Positions 8,136-13,361 of a stretch of DNA of 13,361 nucleotides are shown here, piece by piece. The DNA comes from Streptomyces agglomeratus (GTDB taxonomy: Bacteria; Actinomycetota; Actinomycetes; Streptomycetales; Streptomycetaceae): contig NZ_MEHJ01000004.1 of assembly GCF_001746415.1 (NCBI RefSeq), forward strand, positions 1 to 13,361, given 5' to 3'. The translations under genes and the position numbers were made by a program. The notes beneath the pieces are model-generated. The model was not told the DNA's origin. It made no database searches and saw nothing but the letters and a program-made list of their open reading frames with translations. Positions within the stretch are counted from its first letter, which is position 1. Every line of letters starts with the position of its first letter.

Positions 8136-8279
8136 CTCGTCCCGAGCACCGAGACCGCTTCCACCCCGAAGCGGCGGGGGCCTGAGGAGAAGCCGGGGTC
8201 AGGTCAGAGGTCATACATTCACGATAACTCCAATCTGTGTGTGCGTAACCGGTCGGGTCCGCCTCTCTTCCCTGGCGGC

Positions 8280-8310
8280 TTGACTGTTCCAGAGAATAAG
8301 TCCAATACTC
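8280..8310 (+). promoter_or_regulatory. Candidate promoter with overlapping imperfect dyad
   Basis: TTGACT at 8280-8285 and AATACT at 8304-8309, spaced by 18 bases, resemble a housekeeping-type -35/-10 pair about 30-60 bases upstream of the DUF2231 start. Covering the -10 is a 19-base imperfect dyad at 8292-8310, gagaataagtccaatactc (GAGnAT...ATnCTC, 12 of 19 positions symmetric). It could be an operator for the divergent winged-helix regulator. This is prediction from sequence only. Confidence 0.4.
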
Positions 8311-8341
8311 ATTAGTGAAACTCGCGGGAGAGGACCATGCC

Positions 8342-8880
8342 ATGTCCAGCGAACTGCGCCAACAGGCGAAGCAGCCGGTCAGCGCCGTCCTCGCCGGCCC
8401 GTACGGGCACCCGTTCCATCCGATCCTGGTCACAGTGCCGATCGGCGCGTGGGTGGGCAGCCTCATCTTCGACATCGCCTCCCACCTCGTGGACGATCCC
8501 GACTTCCTCGCCCGCGGTGCGATGTGGCTGATCGCCATGGGCGTTATCGGGGCACTGGCTGCTGCGATGGCCGGGTTCCTGGATCTGTTCGCCATCCCCG
8601 CCGGCACGCGCGCCTTCCGTATTGGCCTCATCCACATGACGCTGAACCTGCTGGTGACCGCCGCGTACGCAGGCAACTTCCTGTGGCGTCACGCCGGGAC
8701 GGGCCGTCCGGCAGCGTCGGGGCGGGGCAGCTCGTACTGAACGCCGTGACGCTGGCCGTGCTCGGCGTTTCGGGGTTCCTGGGCGGCAAGCTCGCCTACC
8801 GCTACGGCGTCCGCGTCGCCGACGAGGCGACCCAGGTCGAGGGTTTCGTTTCCTCCCGCCGGCACTCAGAGCGCCGTTGA
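8342..8880 (+). pseudogene. DUF2231 membrane protein, frameshifted
   Basis: ATG at 8342 follows GGGAGAGGA with about 7 bases spacing. The first 118 codons give GPYGHPFHPILVTVPIGAWV, the DUF2231 hallmark (GHPxHPxLVxxPIG), and several membrane segments (GAMWLIAMGVIGALAAAMAG; LIHMTLNLLVTAAYAGNFLW). At about 8696-8698 the frame breaks and soon stops at 8738-8740. Adding one base restores RHAGDGPSGSVGAGQLVLNA, then VTLAVLGVSGFLGGKLAYRY, through to TGA 8878-8880, giving about 179 residues with four membrane helices. The truncated product would lack the last helix. DUF2231 proteins are inner-membrane proteins often found near redox genes; their exact role is not established. It leads a plus-strand gene set with the next two genes. 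Confidence 0.82.
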
Positions 8881-8943
8881 CCCGTGCGCCTCCAGCGACG
8901 CATCGGCACTACGCCTTCACCTCTACCGCTCACGGAGTTCCCC

Positions 8944-9366
8944 ATGGACATCGCCGCACTGATCACCTGGGTGGTCACCGCTCTCGGCGGCTTCTACATG
9001 CTCGGCATCTGGCTTTCACGCGGCGGCGCCCGTGGCGGCACCAGCCACCTGCCCGTCCCTGTCATCTTCGGCCACTTCGCACTCGCCGCCGTCGGCCTCG
9101 TCGTGTGGATCCTCTACGTGGTCACTGGCAAGGACCCTCTGGCCTGGACCGCCTTCGGTCTCCTGCTGCCCGTCGCCCTGCTCGGGTTCGTGATGTTCGC
9201 CCGCTGGATTCCCGTCCACCGGGGCCGCGCTGCCGCACCGGCCGGTGCCGGCCAGAGCGCACCGGCCGAACGCCACTTCCCCGTCCCCGTCGTCGCGGGA
9301 CACGGGCTCGCCGCGGTCGTGACCCTGGTCCTCGTCCTGCTCACCGCACTCGGGACGGGTGAGTGA
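8944..9366 (+). CDS. Small four-helix membrane protein with duplicated H-x-P-V-P-V-x-x-G-H motif
   Basis: A 140-residue protein from ATG 8944, with ACGGAG about 7 bases upstream. Four hydrophobic segments are evident, near residues 4-24, 38-60, 66-88 and 112-136. The motif HLPVPVIFGH (35-44) returns as HFPVPVVAGH (111-120), each at the start of a membrane helix, so the protein looks like a two-fold repeat with four matching histidines. Paired histidines at membrane helix starts could bind haem or metal, but that is inference. It lies 63 bp after the DUF2231 gene and its stop abuts the GTP cyclohydrolase start (one base apart), so the three genes are probably co-transcribed. I do not know a named family for it. 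Confidence 0.8.
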   Translation: MDIAALITWVVTALGGFYMLGIWLSRGGARGGTSHLPVPVIFGHFALAAVGLVVWILYVVTGKDPLAWTAFGLLLPVALLGFVMFARWIPVHRGRAAAPAGAGQSAPAERHFPVPVVAGHGLAAVVTLVLVLLTALGTGE

Positions 9367-9367
9367 C

Positions 9368-10023
9368 ATGACCCAGCACCTCCAGTCCGCCCTGCACATT
9401 GCCCCCGGCGCCGCGGTCAACCAGGCATCGATAGCGGCGGTGCCCGCCGCCCTGCGCGTGGTCCACGACGCGCAAGGGGTGGATCTGACGGCCGCTGAAC
9501 TGGCAGCGGGGCAGTTCCTCCAGGCGCTGGGTATCGACACCGGTTCGGAGAGCCTGCGCCGGGCCGCATGGCCCGCGCCTACGCCGAACTGTTCAGCCCT
9601 CGCCCGTTCGACCTGACCACGTTCCCCAACGACGAGGGCTACGACGAACTGGTGCTCGCCCGGAGCATCCCGCTCCGGAGCGTCTGTGAGCATCATCTTC
9701 TGCCGTTCGTAGGGACGGCCCACATCGGCTACCTGCCCGGGCACCGGATCCTGGGGCTGTCCAGGCTCGCCCGGGTCCTGGAGTACTTCGCCTGCCGTCC
9801 TCAGGTGCAGGAGCGGCTCACCAAGCAGGTCGCCGACTGGCTCCAGGCCCACCTGGAGCCCAAAGGCGTCGGCGTCGTCATCCAAGCCGAGCACACCTGC
9901 ATGACGCTGCGCGGCGTCCAGGCCACCGGGACGACGACCATGACCTCCACACTCCTCGGCCTGCTGCGCAGCGATGCACGATCCCGCAGTGAGTTCCTCG
10001 CCCTAACCGGCCTGCCTCACTGA
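9368..10023 (+). pseudogene. folE: GTP cyclohydrolase I, reading frame broken
   Basis: From ATG 9368 the first 65 codons (MTQHLQSALHIAPGAAVNQA through to GIDTGSESLRR) give the N-terminal helical part. At 9560-9567 the frame breaks where the family normally has R-T-P-x-R-(V/M)-A-R-A-Y: the sequence passes from LRR straight into a frame giving RMARAYAELFSPRPF, so about seven bases (the TP codons plus one) appear lost. The second frame carries the complete active-site region: zinc-site SVCEHHLLPFVGTAHIGYLP, then GLSRLARVLEYFACRPQVQE, PKGVGVVIQAEHTCMTLRGV and TSTLLGLL. The enzyme converts GTP to dihydroneopterin triphosphate for folate or pterins. An ATG at 9568 could start a 151-residue core protein lacking the N-terminal helices; its activity is doubtful. 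It is isolated from other folate genes, so probably a second copy. Confidence 0.85.
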
Positions 10024-10090
10024 CCTGGACAGCCGAACGGGGCGCTGGTCGGCCGGTGCCGTTCCGGCCGGAAGCTGCTGAACTCGATGT

Positions 10091-10675
10091 ATGGACCTTG
10101 ACCGGACCGGCCCCGCAGACGGATCCGTGATGCCCCGGCTCGGGCTGATCACCTTCGGCCACAGCACCGCAGGCCGGGCTTCACTGTCACAGCTCCTCCG
10201 GGAAGCCGGTGTCACCGCCGTCGTGGACGTCAGGACCGCTCCCGGCAGCCGCCGTGACCCGGACCTGTCACGGCATCGGCTGGCCCTGTGGATGCCCGAA
10301 GAGGGCATCGCCTACCGGTGGGAGCCGCGCCTGGGCGGCTTCCGCAAACCGCCGCCAAACTCGCCCGACACGGTCTGGCGTAACACGTCCTTCCGCGGCT
10401 ACGCCGCGCATACCCGCAGCCCGGAGTTCGTCTCCGCCATGGACGCCCTCATGCAACAAGCGGGTCGGGAGCGCACCGTGGTGATGTGCAGCGAGGCGGT
10501 GTGGTGGCGATGCCACCGGCGCCTGATCGCCGACTTCGCCGTCCTGGCCCGCGGCATGCTCGTCCGCCACCTGATGCACGACGGACGCCTCACGGCGCAC
10601 AGTCCGACGCCAGGCGTGCGTCTTCGCGATGACGGCCTTCTTGTGTACGACGACGCCGGCTCGGCACTCCCGTGA
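10091..10675 (+). CDS. DUF488 domain protein
   Basis: A 194-residue protein. ATG 10091 is the longest start, but ATG 10130 (MPRLGLITFGHST) begins exactly at the family's usual first strand, and neither has a strong ribosome site. Motifs seen: ITFGHSTAGRASLSQLLREA, VTAVVDVRTAPGSRRDPDLS, YRWEPRLGG, FRGYAAHTRSPEFVSAMDAL, VVMCSEAVWWRCHRRLIADF, and a final VRHLMHDG. The C-E-x-x-W-W-R-C-H-R-R block is the signature of DUF488. The biochemical role of DUF488 is not established; the conserved Cys/Arg/His residues suggest a catalytic or nucleic-acid-linked function, which is inference. It follows folE by 67 bp on the same strand and converges with the cupin gene. Confidence 0.88.
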   Translation: MDLDRTGPADGSVMPRLGLITFGHSTAGRASLSQLLREAGVTAVVDVRTAPGSRRDPDLSRHRLALWMPEEGIAYRWEPRLGGFRKPPPNSPDTVWRNTSFRGYAAHTRSPEFVSAMDALMQQAGRERTVVMCSEAVWWRCHRRLIADFAVLARGMLVRHLMHDGRLTAHSPTPGVRLRDDGLLVYDDAGSALP

Positions 10676-10724
10676 GCTCGGTGGGACGGCGCCTACGCCA
10701 GAAAGACCCCCAGCAGAGGACAGT

Positions 10725-11078
10725 TCAGGGCCGCAGTCGACCGGGTCCCGGATCCCGGCTTCCAGCGGCCTGGATCCGCATGCCGGGCCGGCGCCGGTGA
10801 ACGGTCAGGTACGACATGCCCCGTTCCCCCGCGGCAAGGCCGCGGGTAGAGCCGTGGGGCAGCCAGGCGAGGCTGCCTTGACCCAGAGGGGACGACCCCT
10901 CAGGGGTGACCAGCGTGCCGTCGCCGGCCACGACCAGCAGAAGGACATCCAGGTCCGGCTCGGCATGGGTTTCGACGCGCCGCTCGGGCGGGATCCGGAC
11001 GACATTGGCGTCGACCTGCCGACCGGGCTCCGACAACCGCCACACCGCGCCCGTCGATGCCGGGCCGAGCGTCTCCAG
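10725..11078 (-). CDS. Cupin-like protein, 5' end apparently missing
   Basis: The conserved part runs from LETLGPASTGAVWRLSEPGR through VDANVVRIPPERRVETHAEP, DLDVLLLVVAGDGTLVTPEG, GSLAWLPHGSTRGLAAGERG and MSYLTVHRRRPGMRI to a stop at 10725. The spaced His/Glu and beta-strand pattern fits a single-domain cupin of about 105 residues. No ATG or GTG lies just before LETLGP; a GTG at 11043-11045 would remove the first ten or so conserved residues. Upstream, the frame enters a 13-bp tandem repeat and then sequence antisense to a membrane-protein fragment, so the original first codons seem to have been lost. Binding of a small ligand or metal is a family generality; no substrate is indicated. Confidence 0.65.
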   Translation of the reverse strand: METLGPASTGAVWRLSEPGRQVDANVVRIPPERRVETHAEPDLDVLLLVVAGDGTLVTPEGSSPLGQGSLAWLPHGSTRGLAAGERGMSYLTVHRRRPGMRIQAAGSRDPGPGRLRP

Positions 11079-11088
11079 TCGTGGTCGT

Positions 11089-11119
11089 GGCGGTCGCCAG
11101 TGGCGGTCGCCAGTGGCGG
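11089..11119. repeat. 13-bp tandem repeat at a gene junction
   Basis: The unit ggcggtcgccagt occurs twice in a row (11089-11101 and 11102-11114), followed by a partial third copy. It sits exactly where the 5' ends of the minus-strand cupin and the plus-strand membrane-protein fragment meet, so it may mark a deletion or slippage junction. Confidence 0.75.
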
Positions 11120-11123
11120 GCCG

Positions 11124-11332
11124 CCTGTGGCCGTGCTCGTCCTGACGGTCATCGCCGTCGCGCTGCTGGCGGTGCAGATGGTCGCGGTCCGGCCCGTCCT
11201 CAACCGTCGCTCCGACCGGGTCCTGGTCGGAGAGGACGTCGCGCGCTCCCGCGCTCACCTGGTCTACGTCGCCTGCGAGGGGGCAAGTTGGTCGCGCTGG
11301 TCGCGCTGGGCACCGCTGCCCTGGCCGCCTGA
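11124..11332 (+). pseudogene. 3' fragment of a membrane-protein gene, also frameshifted
   Basis: The plus frame gives PVAVLVLTVIAVALLAVQMV, a membrane helix, then AVRPVLNRRSDRVLVGEDVA and RSRAHLVYVACEG. At 11279-11284 (a run of G) one base appears missing: restoring it continues EGAKLVALVALGTAALAA, a second hydrophobic helix, ending at TGA 11330-11332. This looks like the last two helices of a small integral membrane protein. No start codon with a ribosome site is visible and upstream sequence belongs to the cupin on the other strand, so the 5' part is lost. I do not recognise the family with certainty. Confidence 0.6.
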
Positions 11333-11609
11333 AACAACCGCGTCGTGGCCCGGTCACCGCGGCCTCGTCACGGCACGTAGGTGCCTCGATGAGGAGGAAA
11401 GGTGATTTGCGCCTGATCGGTGTGATTCTGAGCGGCCTTCGCTACGGAACCAGCAGATCGGAACAGATGATGGCCTCTGCCTTGTACAGCTCTCCCTTGA
11501 GCGATGTGCGGGGAATGCCACGAAGCTGAAGTCGTCAGGTGATGCACGGTGCTCGGTCCACTGACGGCTGTGAAGCGCGTCACCGGCCTGATTGGCCAGG
11601 GAGCGGCTG
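11333..11609. other. Intergenic region without a recognised gene
   Basis: These 277 bases separate the membrane-protein fragment from the Rv1733c-type gene. A short minus-strand stretch reads GIPRTSLKGELYKAEAIICS, then DLLVP and a stop (frame running from about 11545 to 11444). It has coding-like appearance but no start and an in-frame stop just before it, so it may be another small gene remnant. No tRNA or clear hairpin was noticed. Confidence 0.4.
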
Positions 11610-12230
11610 TCATGTTGGTGGCGTCCAGCGGGGTGCGGTCTGGGCCCATGCCTTGTCCCAGTCGGCCAGGCGTCGCCGGTCCAGTGCGCGGGCGGCCGCG
11701 GCGTAGGTGAGCGCTCCGGCAATGAGCACTCCTGTGCCGGCTGCGCCGGCCGAGCCGAAGGTGCGGCTGCGGATCTGCTCAACGGTCCAGGGCGGGCCGG
11801 TGATTCTTCCGGTGTCGGTGGTCCACACCTGGACAGTGCTCTGGGCGGGCAGGCCGGGCCGTACTTCGGTCGTGGCGGTTTGGGGGTGTCCTGCGGGACC
11901 GGTGAAGCGGACCTTGACCGGGTATCGGCTGTGCTGCTCCTCCTGTGATCCGGGTTCGGGGTGGCGGGGGGCGTCGTGGAGCAGTACGGCCGTGGTGCGG
12001 TGTCGTGACTGGGCCTGTTCGTCGGCGGTCTGCTGCAGGGAGCGGTGCACGGTGGTGCCCACCAGCACCATGGCCAGCGGGGTGGCAGCCAGCAGGGCCA
12101 AGGTCAGGGCAAGCCCGATCCATGCCTGTACCAGGTCGGTGGGGCGGCGCAGGGGGCTGCGCCGCCATCGCCACAGTCTGGCGGGGCGCAGGGCGGGGCG
12201 CGGCTCGGCCTGCGGTATCTCGTCGGTCAC
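11610..12230 (-). CDS. Rv1733c-family membrane protein
   Basis: A 206-residue protein. GTG 12230 is preferred because AAGGAGAG sits about 8 bases upstream; a GTG at 12248 is in frame but lacks a site. The N-terminus holds the family block LWRWRRSPLRRPTDLVQAW, followed by a membrane helix near residues 36-60 (IGLALTLALLAATPLAMVLV). A soluble, probably extracytoplasmic middle part with YPVKVRFTGPAG and VQVWTTDTGRIT comes next, then a second helix near 159-180 (AGTGVLIAGALTYAAAARAL) and a basic tail. This two-helix layout is that of the Rv1733c family, named after a DosR-regulon gene of Mycobacterium tuberculosis; the molecular function is unknown. It lies 89 bp downstream of the MreB-like gene on the same strand. 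The reading frame is intact. Confidence 0.85.
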   Translation of the reverse strand: MTDEIPQAEPRPALRPARLWRWRRSPLRRPTDLVQAWIGLALTLALLAATPLAMVLVGTTVHRSLQQTADEQAQSRHRTTAVLLHDAPRHPEPGSQEEQHSRYPVKVRFTGPAGHPQTATTEVRPGLPAQSTVQVWTTDTGRITGPPWTVEQIRSRTFGSAGAAGTGVLIAGALTYAAAARALDRRRLADWDKAWAQTAPRWTPPT

Positions 12231-12319
12231 GTCGCCTCTCTCCTTCACTTGCGAAGAGGCCGTTGCCTGCTGACTCAGCGGACCGAGCGATCAGGGGTGG
12301 TGGCTCGGCCGCGCTGCTG

Positions 12320-13132
12320 CTACCGCGGTGGCGGGTGGCCGGCGAAGTGGGTGGCGGAAGGGTGTCCGCGGGCGGACTGCAGGATTTTGGCGGCGCCGCG
12401 AAGGGCGGCGGTGTGCGGGGCGGGCAGCAGCCGCACGGGCACGTGTAGGTCTTGCGCGAGCTGGCCGGCGAAGTGGGGGCGCAGGGCACCGCCGCCGGCC
12501 AGGAGGACTCCGCTTTGGACGGCGTCGAGGGTCTGTGTGGTGTGGTCCTTTCGGAGCATATCGGTCACCGTGCCGGTCACCGCGTCGGCGATGGTGCGAT
12601 GGGTGGTCGCGTGGTCCAGGTCGTCGGTGCCCAGGGCGGTGCGGTGCGCATCGACGACCGCCCCGTCGCTGAGCAGAAACACATCGGTGAGGTGGGCGCC
12701 GATGTCCACGATGAGCAGGGGGCGGCTCATGTCCGCCCCCGCGCCCAGCGCCACTGCTGTGGCGGTGGGGATGGTCAACACGGTCCGGGGGCGTAGCACT
12801 TCCAATGCGGTGCGCGCTGCCTCGCGGTAGGCGATGCCGCCCAGCACGGGCGTGGTTAGGGCGATAAGAGGCCGGGCGTGGCGGGGAATGCGGGGGCCCA
12901 AGAGACGCTGCAGCATCCGTGCGGTGCCCTGGGGGTCGACGATGGTGCCGCGCTGGATGGGGTGGGACCCTGCGGCGCCCTCGAAGGTGATGGTGGGGAC
13001 GTCGAGGATGATCCCGCGGCCGGGCGCCCAGGCGCGGGTGCGGGAGCTGCCCATGTCAAGGGCGATCCCGGGACAGCGTCGGCACACCGGCCAGGTGGTG
13101 GGGTCATCAGAGGGTGCGAAGTACACGGACAT
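12320..13132 (-). CDS. Short MreB/actin-like ATPase
   Basis: A 270-residue protein from ATG 13132 with actin-fold nucleotide motifs in order: phosphate-1 (PGIALDMGSSRTRAW, near residue 25), a GTIVDPQGTARMLQRLLGPR segment like MreB's GxIxDxxxxExML, phosphate-2 (RPLLIVDIGAHLTDVFLLSD, near residue 140) and the adenosine motif (GVLLAGGGALRP, near residue 215). Typical MreB is about 340 residues, so this is clearly shorter. From memory, Streptomyces has a third, shortened MreB-like protein besides MreB and Mbl, said to lack the outer subdomains IB and IIB; this protein fits that type. Whether it polymerises or affects the cell wall is unknown. It starts 4 bp after the stop of the TraR/DksA gene, so translation is likely coupled. 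The N-terminal CRRC pair before phosphate-1 is unusual. Confidence 0.8.
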   Translation of the reverse strand: MSVYFAPSDDPTTWPVCRRCPGIALDMGSSRTRAWAPGRGIILDVPTITFEGAAGSHPIQRGTIVDPQGTARMLQRLLGPRIPRHARPLIALTTPVLGGIAYREAARTALEVLRPRTVLTIPTATAVALGAGADMSRPLLIVDIGAHLTDVFLLSDGAVVDAHRTALGTDDLDHATTHRTIADAVTGTVTDMLRKDHTTQTLDAVQSGVLLAGGGALRPHFAGQLAQDLHVPVRLLPAPHTAALRGAAKILQSARGHPSATHFAGHPPPR

Positions 13133-13136
13133 ACGG

Positions 13137-13361
13137 TCACCGACCTGCTTCTCGGACGTGGTGGCAGCGGCCGCAGTAGCGGGCTTGCGGCACGATCTTC
13201 AGGCGTGCCAGGGCGATGGGCTGGGCGCACAGGTGGCACCTGCCGTAACGGCCCTGGTCCATACGCTGCAGCGCCGCTTCCACGTCCGAAAGAACCATGC
13301 GGGCGGAGGCGGCAAGCTTGACGTGGACCTCCATTTGTGAAGCCGCTTGGCGCCCGCGCAT
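13137..13361 (-). CDS. TraR/DksA-type C4 zinc-finger protein, possibly 5' partial
   Basis: At least 74 residues, with an ATG exactly at the window edge (13361) that could be the start or an internal Met. A helical lead (KLAASARMVLSDVEAALQRM) precedes DQGRYGRCHLCAQPIALARL, then KIVPQARYCGRCH. The cysteines at 42, 45, 63 and 66 make the CxxC-x17-CxxC finger of the TraR/DksA family, together with the family's GxYGxC and PxARxC contexts. Such proteins act on RNA polymerase or are uncharacterised small relatives. Family members are usually above 100 residues, so the true start may be outside the window. The stop TGA is 4 bp before the ATG of the MreB-like gene, implying one operon. Confidence 0.85.
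   Translation of the reverse strand: MRGRQAASQMEVHVKLAASARMVLSDVEAALQRMDQGRYGRCHLCAQPIALARLKIVPQARYCGRCHHVREAGR

Noticed and set aside
7530..8315. A plus-strand open frame of 261 codons opposite the regulator
   Set aside because: It shows no domain, is His/Gly/Arg-rich and mirrors the winged-helix gene.
9016..9894. A minus-strand open frame of 292 codons
   Set aside because: It is antisense to the membrane protein and folE, both of which carry strong motifs.
11707..12830. Plus-strand open frames opposite the Rv1733c-type and MreB-like genes
   Set aside because: They are repetitive Gly/Arg/Val-rich shadows of real minus-strand genes, with no recognisable domains.
1..13361. CRISPR arrays, tRNA or rRNA genes, phage or plasmid origins
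   Set aside because: No regularly spaced repeats, no tRNA-like TTCGA arm context and no rRNA-like sequence were noticed. The only tandem repeat is the short one at 11089-11119.

Overview
The base composition (very high GC, GC-rich third codon positions), GTG starts and protein families point to a Streptomyces-like actinomycete. The gene mix is accessory and stress-related, with two adjacent insertion sequences and many small frame-breaking lesions. Nothing was searched against a database. Family names rest on recognised motifs and recalled family sequences.

Left part (1-4711). The window opens inside the 5' half of a frameshifted right-handed beta-helix lipoprotein gene (minus strand). Next comes a dead IS3-family element (about 1415-2754) whose orfA and orfB both carry small lesions. 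A 146-base coding-like scrap follows. Then comes an apparently intact IS5-family element (2901-4551) with clear 22-bp inverted repeats. Besides its transposase it carries a convergent passenger gene for a coiled-coil plus winged-helix-like protein, and the 3' ends of the two genes overlap by 53 bp. Just beyond its right end lies the last ~50 codons of a beta-carbonic anhydrase gene.

Centre (4813-10675). A minus-strand set runs regulator -> transaldolase -> FAD/NAD(P)H ferredoxin-reductase-type oxidoreductase. It diverges from a plus-strand set: a DUF2231 membrane protein (frameshifted), a four-helix membrane protein with a duplicated H-x-P-V-P-V-x-x-G-H motif, a GTP cyclohydrolase I gene (frameshifted) and a DUF488 protein. 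The shared intergenic region holds a plausible promoter overlapped by an imperfect dyad. The mix suggests redox or carbon-flux stress functions; this is inference.

Right part (10725-13361). A cupin gene and a membrane-protein gene fragment, both apparently missing their 5' ends, meet head to head at a 13-bp tandem repeat. Then comes a minus-strand group: TraR/DksA-type zinc finger -> short MreB/actin-like ATPase -> Rv1733c-type membrane protein. The first two are separated by only 4 bp.

A recurring oddity is the number of 1-to-7-base frame-breaking lesions, about seven in 13 kb, lying beside fully intact genes. This is either real decay of an accessory region or residual sequencing/assembly error, and raw reads would decide.
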